50,590 nucleotides of DNA from a virus. The stretch is from positions 1-50,590 of IMG/VR virus record IMGVR_UViG_3300050821_002964; one strand, given 5' to 3'. The translations under genes were made by a program, and so were the position numbers. The notes under the pieces are model-generated. The model was not told the origin of the DNA, made no database searches, and was given only the letters and a program-made list of their open reading frames with translations. Shown one piece after another: positions 36,436 to 44,934 of the stretch; the stretch's first letter is position 1, and each line of letters begins with the position of its first letter.

Positions 36436-37155
36436 GTGTCTTACGTTCTACCCTCCATCTCGGAGTTCAAGGCGCAGTTCCTTGGGGACTTCCCTTGGGG
36501 CGTGCCGCCGTTCGCTTCGGGGGGTTCGGGCGCCAGTATCACCATAGCCTCAGCCAGCGGGGCGAACAGTTCGCTCCTGATCGGGGACATCACGCTCGCG
36601 GCCGGCGGCACTGGCTACGTCAACGCTCCCACGATCATCGTGCAGGGGGGTGGCGGCACTGGGGCGGTCATCAAGGCAAACGTGGCTGGAGGGGTCATCA
36701 CCAGCTTGACGCTGGTGTCGGGTGGCTATGGCTACACGGTGCCCGCTTCGATCATTGCTTACATCTCCTCGGGGGCAGGCGACAACACGGATGCGACCAA
36801 GGTGTCGGACTATGACATCGCCAACGCCCAGATTGCCGCCACGCAGTTCAACGTCACCCAAGGGCTCTTCGGATCGCAGCAGGCGTTCACCTATGCCTAC
36901 AATCTCCTGACGGCGCATTACCTGTGCAAGATACTCGCCGCATCCGGGGCGGGGCTCGCCGGCAAAGGCGAGTGGATCACCAACTCGAAGTCGGTGGGCG
37001 ACGTGAGCGAGTCATTCAGCATCCCTGACCGGATCATGCGTAGTCCGTACCTCTCGCGTCTCGCGTCCACGACCTACGGCATTAACTTCGCCGAGCTTGT
37101 GCTCCCATCCCTCATCGGCAACATGGTGCCGTTCCACCGCAACACCCTCCCATGA
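36436..37155 (+). CDS. DUF4054-like head-tail connector with inserted Gly-rich domain
   Basis: 239 residues from GTG 36436. The start SYVLPSISEFKAQFLGDFPW and the part after residue 130 (SDYDIANAQIAATQFNVTQG, FTYAYNLLTAHYLC) match DUF4054 connector proteins. Between them, about residues 30-115, is an extra beta domain with GGTGYVNAPTIIVQGGGG and GGYGYTVPASI. The same style of domain occurs in the baseplate J-like protein of this genome. The insertion would be displayed on the neck. The overlap with the next ATG is ATGA. Confidence 0.72.
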   Translation: MSYVLPSISEFKAQFLGDFPWGVPPFASGGSGASITIASASGANSSLLIGDITLAAGGTGYVNAPTIIVQGGGGTGAVIKANVAGGVITSLTLVSGGYGYTVPASIIAYISSGAGDNTDATKVSDYDIANAQIAATQFNVTQGLFGSQQAFTYAYNLLTAHYLCKILAASGAGLAGKGEWITNSKSVGDVSESFSIPDRIMRSPYLSRLASTTYGINFAELVLPSLIGNMVPFHRNTLP

Positions 37156-37685
37156 TCTCTCGCTCCACTATCCGGCTGAACACCGACGGTCTCGATCTGC
37201 TGCGCAAGCAGCTGGCGGCTGCGAAGGGCTCCGCGATGAAAGTGGGTCTGCTTGGGGATCATGCTGAGCGCGGGGTGGTGCCGCTCAGCGACACTCAGAT
37301 GGGGCCGCTGAAGCCGGACAAACTGAACAACCCCACTCTGGGGCTGATACACGAGAAAGGGTCAGTCTCGGCCAAGCCTCCAGTGCCCCGGCGGTCATGG
37401 CTGAAGGAGCCGTTGGAGTCCGAGCTGCCCAAGCGCATCCGCGAGATCGGCGTCGAAGCGTGGCGTAAGCTCATCTTGGAGCGCGGGCTGATCGAGGCGC
37501 TCAAGTTCCTCGGGGTCGAAGCGGTGAACGTCATCGACGGAGGATTCGCCACTGGCGGATACGGCAAGTGGAAGGAGCTGAGTCCGGTTACGGTCGCGCT
37601 CAAAGGCTCCGACGCAATTCTGATCGAGACCTCCCAGATGCGCAAGGCGGTCAGCTCTGCGCTGGTGAAGGGGCGTGCGACATGA
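37152..37685 (+). CDS. Neck/tail-completion protein (HK97 gp10-like)
   Basis: 177 residues, ISRSTIRLNTDGLDLLRKQL, MKVGLLGDHAERG, NPTLGLIHEKGSVSAKPPVP, then RRSWLKEPLE and VTVALKGSDAILIETSQMRK. The order V-x-x-G-(I/L), NAxxG-(L/I)-H-E-x-G and R-P-F/W-L is that of phage virion-morphogenesis and HK97 gp10-like proteins, which join head to tail. Stop and next start overlap (ATGA). Confidence 0.7.
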   Translation: MISRSTIRLNTDGLDLLRKQLAAAKGSAMKVGLLGDHAERGVVPLSDTQMGPLKPDKLNNPTLGLIHEKGSVSAKPPVPRRSWLKEPLESELPKRIREIGVEAWRKLILERGLIEALKFLGVEAVNVIDGGFATGGYGKWKELSPVTVALKGSDAILIETSQMRKAVSSALVKGRAT

Positions 37686-38104
37686 TTACCTCACCCCCAA
37701 CTCCAGCCAATCCAGGCCCCATTGTGCGCGCGGGCGTGCGCAGCGTGCAGCAGTCGGTCTCCACAACCCCCAGCATGAGGGGTACGATCTCGGGATGGTT
37801 CCAACCGCTAATAGTGGGCATCATCACGACTACTATCGTTGGTGGGTTGTCGAACAAGGTGCGGCGCGAACAGAAGACCGCGGGCATCGTGCAGCCGATG
37901 CAGGACCGCGAGCTGCGACTGTTGCCCGAGGGTCAGCGCAGCTGGAAATGGTCACAGCTGCATTGCACGGACAATCTCGGACTGAAGAATGGCGACAACG
38001 TCGAGGTCGCCGGCACCCTTTACCGCGTCATGGGTGAGAAGGACTGGTCGGACTATGGCTACTGGCGGTATCAACTGGTGGAGGGCTTCCGTGGAAACGT
38101 CTGA
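37682..38104 (+). CDS. Neck-region protein of unknown function, 140 aa
   Basis: 140 residues from ATG 37682, MITSPPTPANPGPIVRAGVR onward. It contains one hydrophobic stretch (WFQPLIVGIITTTIVGGLSN) and ends in a beta-rich domain (NVEVAGTLYRVMGEKDWSDY). That end part resembles small head-tail joining proteins. It overlaps the next gene by 14 bases. No family named. Confidence 0.55.
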   Translation: MITSPPTPANPGPIVRAGVRSVQQSVSTTPSMRGTISGWFQPLIVGIITTTIVGGLSNKVRREQKTAGIVQPMQDRELRLLPEGQRSWKWSQLHCTDNLGLKNGDNVEVAGTLYRVMGEKDWSDYGYWRYQLVEGFRGNV

Positions 38105-38636
38105 GCTGCTTGCCCAACAGGAGAATCCGGATCCTGAATACGCGGTGATCCTCGCCAACCTGTTGCGCGAGGAGATGAACGGGCGGCAAGATCAAGTGGT
38201 CGTGTACAACGAAGACCAGCCGTTGCCCACGGATTCAGACTGGTATCTGATGGTCGCATTCCTCAGTGGCGAGGTGTACGGCCAGTCGAAGAGTTACATC
38301 CCGACATCGGCGGGTCTGACAGAGTCGCAGGGGCAGAACGTCAAGGAGACCTACTCCCTGATGCTGTTCAGTTCGAGCCGGCTCGCCCGGCTACTGAAGC
38401 AGGAGGTGCTTTTCGCGTTCAATAGCGACCGGGCTGAGCGTCTTCAGGCCCTCTACAATTTCAAGATTGCAAACCTGCCGGCAAGTTTCCACGATGTCTC
38501 GGCGGTTGAAGCGACGGCGCGACTCAACCGCTACGATCTCGACTTCAACCTTCTCGTGGCTTACTCGCGGCAGCGCGCGACCGAATACTTCGATCAATTC
38601 CAAAATCCACCCAAAACACTTTTGGTCAACCCATAA
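38091..38636 (+). CDS. Neck/tail terminator-like protein, 181 aa
   Basis: 181 residues from GTG 38091. It has the form of phage neck terminator (gp12-like) proteins: YAVILANLLREEMNGRQDQV, WYLMVAFLSGEVYGQSKSYI, ETYSLMLFSSSRLARLLKQE and LNRYDLDFNLLVAYSRQRAT near the end. It is encoded directly before the sheath, where tail terminators of this kind of myovirus lie. It would cap the tail tube and join it to the neck. Confidence 0.68.
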   Translation: METSELLAQQENPDPEYAVILANLLREEMNGRQDQVVVYNEDQPLPTDSDWYLMVAFLSGEVYGQSKSYIPTSAGLTESQGQNVKETYSLMLFSSSRLARLLKQEVLFAFNSDRAERLQALYNFKIANLPASFHDVSAVEATARLNRYDLDFNLLVAYSRQRATEYFDQFQNPPKTLLVNP

Positions 38637-38642
38637 TCCGCC

Positions 38643-39788
38643 ATGTCGCTTCCGATCACCAATGTCGTCGATATCAGCATCTCCAGCCCGCAGTCGGGGC
38701 TTGGTGCTTACAACATCAACAATGTCGCGATTCTCGACCGGGAGACTCCGCTTAGTGGCTGGAGTGGCACTACAACGGGCTACGGTGTTTATGCCAACAC
38801 TGGCGAGGTACTGACAGACTGGGGCTCCGGCTCCGAGGCGTATGCGCAAGCGGTCGCGATCTTCGAGCAGCGCCCCAATATCCTTTCCGGTGGGGGTGCG
38901 CTCATTATCTACGCGCTTGGCAGTGGGCAGACGCTCACCCAGGGCATCCAGGCGCTTCAACCCCTCATCTTCTTCGGCGGCGTGCATTGGGCGGGTTACA
39001 GCCCAACTAACTCGGAGATCGAGGCTGCCGTCGCGACTTGCCAGGCGCTCAACATCCTCTGCTTCTGCGCCAGCTATCAGACCACAGACCTGACGAGTCC
39101 CGGACTGTTCTACACGCTGTCAGCGTCGAACCAGTCTTCGGCCCGCATGTTCCTTTACACCCTCGGAAGCACCTATGCCGCCGCCCGCGCCGCGATGGCG
39201 GCTGCCATCGGTCGAGGCATGTCCACGGATTTTACTGGGTCGAACACCACGATCTCGATGCAGATGAAAGACCTCGCGGGTGTGCTGCCAGACCCGAACA
39301 TCACGGAAACCATCTACAACACTTGCCAAACTCTCGGTGTGGACGTGTTCACTTCCGTTCAAGGGCTCTCGAAATATTGGTCGAATGGCGGCCCGAATGG
39401 TTACTTCTTCGACGCCGTATATAATCTGGAGTGGCTGGTTTTCGCCCTCCAAGTTGCGCTCTTCAATGTCATCGCTGAGACCTCGACAAAAATTCCGCAG
39501 ACCGAGCGCGGTATTGCGATGTTGCGCAATGCCGCCATCGGGGTGTTGAAGCAGGGGGTCATCAACGGCTACCTCGCTCCCGGCACTTGGACGGCGACGG
39601 ACACGTTCGGAGACCCAGTCACCTTTGAGAACAATATCCTCCAGAACGGCTACTATGTCTATACCGCGCCGCTCTCCCAACAGAGCGCGCCCGCCCGTCT
39701 CGCCCGGCAAGCGCCGCTGATGCAGATCGCGGTCAAGTCGGCCGGCGCAGTCCACTCCACTTCCGCAGTGCTTTACATCAATCCCTAA
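38643..39788 (+). CDS. Tail sheath protein (DUF3383 family)
   Basis: 381 residues. The opening LPITNVVDISISSPQSGLGA, VYANTGEVLTDWGSGSEAY, FFGGVHWAGYSP, the long middle domain and the ending QLPL-like block PLMQIAVKSAGAVHSTSAVL match DUF3383 sheath proteins of XM1- and AP22-like myoviruses. It defines the tail as contractile. It is a short sheath compared with T4 gp18 (about 660 residues). It follows the terminator gene by 6 bases and precedes the tube gene. Confidence 0.85.
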   Translation: MSLPITNVVDISISSPQSGLGAYNINNVAILDRETPLSGWSGTTTGYGVYANTGEVLTDWGSGSEAYAQAVAIFEQRPNILSGGGALIIYALGSGQTLTQGIQALQPLIFFGGVHWAGYSPTNSEIEAAVATCQALNILCFCASYQTTDLTSPGLFYTLSASNQSSARMFLYTLGSTYAAARAAMAAAIGRGMSTDFTGSNTTISMQMKDLAGVLPDPNITETIYNTCQTLGVDVFTSVQGLSKYWSNGGPNGYFFDAVYNLEWLVFALQVALFNVIAETSTKIPQTERGIAMLRNAAIGVLKQGVINGYLAPGTWTATDTFGDPVTFENNILQNGYYVYTAPLSQQSAPARLARQAPLMQIAVKSAGAVHSTSAVLYINP

Positions 39789-39800
39789 CCTCTAAAAACT

Positions 39801-40256
39801 ATGTCCGCAGTTGCTCTCACAGGTGCCGATACGTGCATCATGTTCGCCCGAAGCTTCACCGACTTCGGCAAAGGCGACGTGGTCAAAATCGACTACGAAA
39901 ACGATTTCGTCAAAGTCGAGCAGGGCAAGAACGGCAACACCGTTTACACCACCGACAACAGCGGTAAGGTTGTCAAGATCACGATGAAGTTGATCCGCGG
40001 GTCGCCGGACGACCAGTTCATGTCTTACATGCTGTCGCTGGCCCTCGCCGATCTGCCGACGTTCGTCCTCGGCGATGGCACGTTCGTCAAGCGTATTGGT
40101 CAGGGGGACGGCTCGGTGGTTTTCGACACCTACACTCTCGGCGGCATCTCCCCCGTCCGTCTCCAGGACGCGATGGAGAACACCGACGGCGAGCCCGATC
40201 AAGCCCAGGTCACTTTCATTCTCAAAGCCGCTTCCTCCCCGCGTAGCCAGCAATGA
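39801..40256 (+). CDS. Tail tube protein (DUF3277-like)
   Basis: 151 residues, beta-rich: CIMFARSFTDFGKGDVVKID, FVKVEQGKNGNTVYTTDNSG, KVVKITMKLIRGSPDD and VFDTYTLGGISPVRLQDAME. Order, size and location directly after the sheath match DUF3277 tube proteins. It would stack in rings around the tape measure. Its stop overlaps the ATG of the chaperone gene. Confidence 0.8.
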   Translation: MSAVALTGADTCIMFARSFTDFGKGDVVKIDYENDFVKVEQGKNGNTVYTTDNSGKVVKITMKLIRGSPDDQFMSYMLSLALADLPTFVLGDGTFVKRIGQGDGSVVFDTYTLGGISPVRLQDAMENTDGEPDQAQVTFILKAASSPRSQQ

Positions 40257-40735
40257 GCCTCAAGACCGTGAGTACTCTTGCCAGCGGATCATCGCTGGCC
40301 TGTGATATAGCACCGTGGCAGGTGGCTGCCCGGTTGCGCTGGCAACTGGCTGCCGAGCTGAAGAAGGTCAACTTGGACTTCACCGCCGGCATCGTACAAG
40401 CGCTGCTGATTGCGGCCGCCGAGCCCGACAAGTCTAAAGCCAAGTCGCAGGTTCTTGCCGCCATTGGTGGGGAGGACTTGAACACAGTCAAAAATCTCAT
40501 GCTGCAACTCGTCGGCTCTCCCGATCTGGAGGGGATCATCTTCGAGTGTCTTTCCCGATGCACGCTGAACAACGTCAAGATCACGATGGAAACCTTCGAG
40601 AGCGAAGGTGCGCGAGCCGACTTCTACGAGGCTGCGCTGGAGGTGCTGAAGACCAACATCACCCCTTTTTTCGGCAGGCTTCTATCTACGTTGAGAAGCC
40701 CCGGCGCGACGGCGACCCCCGCTGGCCAAAGATAG
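40253..40735 (+). CDS. Tail assembly chaperone, short form
   Basis: 160 residues, helical: LKTVSTLASGSSLACDIAPW, LNTVKNLMLQLVGSPDLEGI, NITPFFGRLLSTLRSPGATA. It takes the place of lambda gpG between tube and tape measure. A slippery run near its end lets part of the ribosomes enter the -1 frame, making a longer product. The last 24 codons of this short frame follow the slip site. Confidence 0.72.
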   Translation: MSLKTVSTLASGSSLACDIAPWQVAARLRWQLAAELKKVNLDFTAGIVQALLIAAAEPDKSKAKSQVLAAIGGEDLNTVKNLMLQLVGSPDLEGIIFECLSRCTLNNVKITMETFESEGARADFYEAALEVLKTNITPFFGRLLSTLRSPGATATPAGQR

Positions 40736-40914
40736 TCAACAACATGAGCGCGGGCCTCTTTGAAGCAGCCCGGCTCTCCAAGGAGGGCTTTGGGACGGTC
40801 GAGGACATTCTCGACATGGGGGCGGACAAGGTGATCGAGCTGCTGCACTTCGTCCGGTATCGGAGCGAGTTTGACGAAACCTACTCTGTGCTCAATAAGA
40901 AGGAGACAACATGA
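40253..40914 (+). CDS. Tail assembly chaperone, -1 frameshift fusion
   Basis: Frame 0 to the slip at about 40663-40672, then the -1 frame to 40914. The fusion would be about 220 residues, continuing FFRQASIYVEKPRRDGDPRW and on to the end at NKKETT. The second frame has good protein texture (LSKEGFGTVEDILDMGADKV) and no start of its own with a ribosome site in the overlap, although ATG 40744 is possible. The arrangement copies lambda G/GT and many other long-tailed phages. A separate gene from 40744 is the alternative. Confidence 0.7.
40663..40672 (+). promoter_or_regulatory. Slippery site for programmed -1 frameshifting
   Basis: In frame 0 the codons are ACC CCT TTT TTC. Both C-CCT-TTT and T-TTT-TTC obey the X-XXY-YYZ rule for -1 slippage. 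The site lies 64 bases before the frame-0 stop, inside the overlap of the two chaperone frames. Confidence 0.7.
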
Positions 40915-41090
40915 GCTACGGATACATCTATAGAACCAACTGTCGAGCGAACGGTAAAGTATATGTTGGGCAGAAACTCTTCGCATCTGGATTCAGAACT
41001 TACTATTCTCCTGAGACCCGCATGAAGATCAGTGCGGGGCGAAAACGCTACTGGGCATTGAAGAAAGCGGGGTTGTGGCCATGCGCATAA
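40911..41090 (+). CDS. Shrunken GIY-YIG / NUMOD3-like protein, 59 aa
   Basis: 59 residues. YGYIYRTNCRANGKVYVGQK has the two beta strands of a GIY-YIG nuclease (G-Y-I-Y, then N-G-K-x-Y-V-G-Q). It is followed at once by YYSPETRMKISAGRKRY, like the NUMOD3 DNA-binding motif of homing endonucleases. A full enzyme has about 150-250 residues, with catalytic Arg and Glu between these parts. They are missing here, so it looks like a decayed or internally deleted homing endonuclease. The gene is more AT-rich than its neighbours and is tucked between chaperone (ATGA) and tape measure (10-base overlap). Confidence 0.6.
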   Translation: MSYGYIYRTNCRANGKVYVGQKLFASGFRTYYSPETRMKISAGRKRYWALKKAGLWPCA

Positions 41091-42565
41091 GTGAACTATT
41101 CGTCCTCTTGGGTTTCAAGGTCGAGGGCGCGGATGCGATCCCGGCGATCGAGAAGCAGATGGGCCAGGCAGCGGCGACGGCCGGTAAGCTGGCCGCAGGC
41201 ATCGACGTGGTCACAGCCGGGTTGCTCTACATGGTGGATACCGCTCTCAATGCGGCTGTCGGGTTGTCCAAATTCTCTCTTTCGACGGGGCTCTCGACCA
41301 CGGAGCTACAACAGTGGCAACACACCGCCGCTGTCGCCAACGTATCTGCCGCAGACCTACAGAAGACCGTGATGGGGTTACAGGAGGTGGGCAGTCGGAT
41401 CATGTTGGGCGGCGGTGCTGCGGCGCAGCCGTGGCTTCTTCTCGGGCTCAACCCGAACATGGACCCGTTCGAGATGTTGAAGCAGCTCCACGCCGCGCTT
41501 CAGAACATCACCCCCGAGCGTCTTGCGGCCGCCCGCGTTATCGCGGAGCAGGCCGGCATCAGCAATGATATGTTCCAGATGCTCCGGCAGAGGAACCTGC
41601 CGATTGATGCACTGAAGCAGCAGTACCTTCTCCTCGGGCAGAACCAGGAGAAGCTGATGCGGCTCAACCGGGACTGGAACACCCTCAAGGACAACGCGAC
41701 TCGGGTGAAGAACGTCTTCAGTTCCGAGATGGCGCCTGCTCTGACGAAGCTGGTCGATCTTCTGCTGCGAGGGGTGGACAAGCTCGCGCAGTTCGTCCAC
41801 TGGCTCAATGGGGGGTCTCCGGCTGCGGACTTGATGCGCCATGCGTTGATGATTCTCGGTCTCGGCATAGGTGTTCTGGGCGGGGCGCTCACTATCTTTG
41901 CAGTTGTAGCGAAGACGACATCTCTCGCCCTCGGAGGGCTGCAACTGGCGTTCAGTCCTCTGATCCTCGAAGTGGGGGTCTTTACCGCCGCGATGGTCGC
42001 CGCAGTGGCGCAGGTTTATGCAATGTACGTCGGCGTTCAAGCCCTCGGCGCACTGATGAAGCAGTATGAGACCGGTAAGGCCGCGGACGCAGCGGAGCGG
42101 CGGTTGGCGGCGGCGCGGAAGAAAGCCGGGGTGAAACCTGTGACGGAGCGCGATAAAAGGATCGCAAAGGACTATGACGAGGAGCAAGTCGAGGAGAGGA
42201 AGGGCACCAGCTTGGTCCGGGCGCTTTTTGATCCTCGCCCGCAGAAGGGTACCGGGATACTCCAGAACGCTCCGGGCTGGGTGAAGAGTTTGGCCTCGGG
42301 CGACCTGCTGGGGGCGTTTCAATCTCCCGCGGTATCACCCATAGGTCGCGGCGTAACGGATACCTACTTCGCTCGTTCGCCAGCTGAGATCGTCGGCCAC
42401 GAGACTCCGAGCACGACAACTCACAATCGGACCTCGAATATCCGCATCGACAAAATCCAAGTGGATGGCGCCCGCGATCCGCAAGCAGTGGTCAAGGCCA
42501 TTGGCGCCAATTTGTCCAGCGCTCTCAACGCTGCCGGCGCAAACGCCCCGGCTAAATCATACTGA
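41081..42565 (+). CDS. Tail tape measure protein
   Basis: 494 residues from ATG 41081. The N-terminal part is helical (LFVLLGFKVEGADAIPAIEK). There is a hydrophobic region about 250-330 (LMILGLGIGVLGGALTIFAV, TAAMVAAVAQVYAMYVGVQA) and a charged stretch about 335-375 (AAERRLAAARKKAG). The C-terminus TRIDKIQVDGARDPQAVVKA-like end is common in tape measures. Its short length implies a short tail. It follows the chaperone, as expected. The overlap with the next ATG is one base. Confidence 0.82.
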   Translation: MRISELFVLLGFKVEGADAIPAIEKQMGQAAATAGKLAAGIDVVTAGLLYMVDTALNAAVGLSKFSLSTGLSTTELQQWQHTAAVANVSAADLQKTVMGLQEVGSRIMLGGGAAAQPWLLLGLNPNMDPFEMLKQLHAALQNITPERLAAARVIAEQAGISNDMFQMLRQRNLPIDALKQQYLLLGQNQEKLMRLNRDWNTLKDNATRVKNVFSSEMAPALTKLVDLLLRGVDKLAQFVHWLNGGSPAADLMRHALMILGLGIGVLGGALTIFAVVAKTTSLALGGLQLAFSPLILEVGVFTAAMVAAVAQVYAMYVGVQALGALMKQYETGKAADAAERRLAAARKKAGVKPVTERDKRIAKDYDEEQVEERKGTSLVRALFDPRPQKGTGILQNAPGWVKSLASGDLLGAFQSPAVSPIGRGVTDTYFARSPAEIVGHETPSTTTHNRTSNIRIDKIQVDGARDPQAVVKAIGANLSSALNAAGANAPAKSY

Positions 42566-43674
42566 TGATTATCCCTTCCGATTCCCCGTCGATTTACGAC
42601 CTGCTCACCACTGCACAGGGCGTGGCCATCGTGCGTCCGAACAATCCGCCTCCTGGGGTGGCGGGGTACCTGTTCGACTTCAACGGGGACGAAGAGTTCA
42701 GGTTTCGCTCGATCATCACGAAGCACTATACGGAGGCGGGGACGCCGGTTTCCGATCAGATCGCCCTGGAGCCGGAAGAGGTCACGCTCAAAGGCATAGT
42801 CGCGGAGCTGTCCACTGGGTTGCCGGTCATCCCTGCTCCTACGCCTCCGCCAAACAGGCTCCCACTCAACCCAGTGATGTCCCCGAGGTTAGCCCCAGGG
42901 CCGGCGCAGAGCCTTCTCCAACGCGCTCTCCAACCTCTCAAGGCCATCGGGACTCAGCTGGTTCAGAACACGATCACTGGCGCGGCTAACAAGGTGACGG
43001 GGGCGATAACTACCTCGGTTACGAAGGCCACGAACAAAGCATTCTCTGGTGCCGCGCCTCCGCTTCAGGGAGCACTGTCATGCGCGACCGCCAGTGTTCT
43101 CCACGACGGTATCGCGCCGATCACAGGTAATTCGATCTTGGGCACCCTGGGCAGCATCGGTATCCCTCTACCAGGAGTGACTTCGATCAAGCAGGCGCTT
43201 CTCCCGATCAGTACTGTGAACGGCACACCGTCGCCCTCTCTGGCTTCAACCGTCGATGCCGTGGCATCGTTCACTACAAACACGGACGATACCCCAAGCC
43301 TGTATCAGTACTACCGATCGGAGTTTGACTCCGAAGGTCTCGGCAATTCGACGAAGCAGGCGGATGCGGCGGCGTTCTTCTACCAGCTTTGGCTTGGGCG
43401 GGCGTTGTTCTCGGTTGAGACAGCCTTCGGAATTTTGAACAACGTGGCCATTCTTGACGGGCGTTGCTTGCAGGAGGCGGAGACGCGCGAGCGCAGCCAG
43501 TTCACTCTGGTGTTCCAGAAGGTGCGTATCACTGGGGACGCGTCAGTGCAGTTGGGCCAGCTCGCTGGCCGGGCGGTGTTTCAAGCGAACTCGATCACCC
43601 CGAACGGCATCGCCAGTCAAGCCACTCCTACCCCCGATCAGCAGTCGACACTTTTCCAACCTTTCAACCCATGA
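42565..43674 (+). CDS. Tail/baseplate protein (DUF6046-like), distal-tail type
   Basis: 369 residues. YLFDFNGDEEFRFRSIITKH with SDQIALEPEEVTLKGIVAEL is the beta-sandwich start of DUF6046-type tail proteins encoded after tape measures. The middle (about 90-170) is Pro-, Ala- and Thr-rich, and the C-terminal third is helical (ADAAAFFYQLWLGRALFSVE) with SQFTLVFQKVRIT. It would link tube end and baseplate hub. It overlaps the tape measure stop by one base and the next gene by 4. Confidence 0.65.
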   Translation: MIIPSDSPSIYDLLTTAQGVAIVRPNNPPPGVAGYLFDFNGDEEFRFRSIITKHYTEAGTPVSDQIALEPEEVTLKGIVAELSTGLPVIPAPTPPPNRLPLNPVMSPRLAPGPAQSLLQRALQPLKAIGTQLVQNTITGAANKVTGAITTSVTKATNKAFSGAAPPLQGALSCATASVLHDGIAPITGNSILGTLGSIGIPLPGVTSIKQALLPISTVNGTPSPSLASTVDAVASFTTNTDDTPSLYQYYRSEFDSEGLGNSTKQADAAAFFYQLWLGRALFSVETAFGILNNVAILDGRCLQEAETRERSQFTLVFQKVRITGDASVQLGQLAGRAVFQANSITPNGIASQATPTPDQQSTLFQPFNP

Positions 43675-44027
43675 CAATTATCGGAGGACTGACCGACGGC
43701 AGCCCACAGCAACTCGCGATTCAGTTGCTTGATGGGACTACCGTGACATGGACGCTCTACTTCGATCCACAGCAGCTTGGGTGGTTCTATGACATCTCGT
43801 GGGACGGGGTGAACCCGCCGTTCACCGTGAATGGCAACCGACTCGTGGCATATCCGAACATCCTGCGGCAGTATCGCAACCTTATCCCCTTCGGTCTCAC
43901 AGTGACGACAGTCGATTCGAGCGAGCCCATCGGACAGGAAACTTTCGTAGATGGGACAACGACGGTTTTGCTTCTCGACGCTACCGACGTAATCAACATC
44001 GAAAACGCCTACTTCTCTCGCGACTGA
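43671..44027 (+). CDS. Baseplate plug-like protein (Pam3 gp18-type)
   Basis: 118 residues from ATG 43671. QLAIQLLDGTTVTWTLYFDP, GWFYDISWDGVNPPFTVNGN, RLVAYPNILRQYRNLIPFGL is the form of the plug domain found in the simple myovirus baseplate of cyanophage Pam3 and in XM1-like phages. It would close the tube below the tape measure. It overlaps the gene before by 4 bases and is one base before the hub gene. Confidence 0.7.
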   Translation: MTIIGGLTDGSPQQLAIQLLDGTTVTWTLYFDPQQLGWFYDISWDGVNPPFTVNGNRLVAYPNILRQYRNLIPFGLTVTTVDSSEPIGQETFVDGTTTVLLLDATDVINIENAYFSRD

Positions 44028-44028
44028 T

Positions 44029-44934
44029 ATGTTCGGCTCCGGTAAATTTAACCCTACTGCGATCCTCAAGGTCGAGACCGCCCCAGATGCGAGGGGGGAG
44101 TCCACGAACATCACAATACCCGATCACTGCACAATCGAGTTTGCGATCTCCCGTCAGTCGTTGTCCAGTTCGCAGCGGGGCACGTTCAACATCAAAGGAC
44201 TCGCCCCCGAGGAGCGGGATGCGATCTTCAAAGATCGGTTCAACACTGCGGACGTGCGCGCGATCCAGTTCTATGCTGGCTACGGCACGTTCGCGCCCTT
44301 GATCTTCAACGGTCAGGTCTTCCAGGCGTACTCGGAGAAACCTGAAGGTGCGCCAGAGGTGACGACTTCGATCGACGCGTTTGATGGGGGCTTCCAGCAG
44401 ACCAACGGGTTCACGAGCGGGTGGGGTGTTCCTAATCAAGCGATCCCGCCGGGCACGTCGGCGGCCGACGTAATCAACCAGCTTGGGGCTTCGCTGCCTT
44501 ACATCTCTGGGCCACCTATCGTGGGGTCGTTCCCGCAAGAGAACTTGCGGCACGAAGTCCTTTTCGGGAATACTTGGTCGCTGATTCAAGCCAAGTGCGG
44601 AGGAGTAGCGGTGATAGACAATGCGACGGTCAAGGCGCTCAATCTGAACGAGGCGATCGACATGGCGATCCCACTCATCAACTCGGATACGGGGCTCCTA
44701 GGTAGTCCTCGTCGAAGCGGATACCTCGTGGAGTGGGATACCCTCTTTGAGCCGAGACTTACACTGTTTCAGCTCGTTGAGATTCAGAGTTTGGTGAATC
44801 CGAAGTTCAACGGCACGTTCAAGGTGATGGGGTTCACCCATCGCGGGACGATCTCCCCCGCCGTTGCCGGGGATAACCGCACCACTTTCAGCGTCCTCTT
44901 CGGCACGCAAGGGCTCTCACTCGTCTCCCCATGA
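44029..44934 (+). CDS. Baseplate hub protein
   Basis: 301 residues. CTIEFAISRQSLSSSQRGTF, FYAGYGTFAPLIFNGQVFQA, SIDAFDGGFQQTNGF and RSGYLVEWDTLFEPRLTLFQ with TFKVMGFTHRGTISP match the barrel and T4 gp27-like layout of hub proteins, including the C-terminal V-x-G-x-x-H-x-G strand. It would form the trimeric hub that holds the spike. The order plug, hub, spike, gp25-like, J, I is the usual one. Confidence 0.75.
   Translation: MFGSGKFNPTAILKVETAPDARGESTNITIPDHCTIEFAISRQSLSSSQRGTFNIKGLAPEERDAIFKDRFNTADVRAIQFYAGYGTFAPLIFNGQVFQAYSEKPEGAPEVTTSIDAFDGGFQQTNGFTSGWGVPNQAIPPGTSAADVINQLGASLPYISGPPIVGSFPQENLRHEVLFGNTWSLIQAKCGGVAVIDNATVKALNLNEAIDMAIPLINSDTGLLGSPRRSGYLVEWDTLFEPRLTLFQLVEIQSLVNPKFNGTFKVMGFTHRGTISPAVAGDNRTTFSVLFGTQGLSLVSP

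Noticed and set aside
41378-42322. 314-codon leftward frame opposite the tape measure
   Set aside because: A shadow of the tape measure gene; no start signal and no motif.
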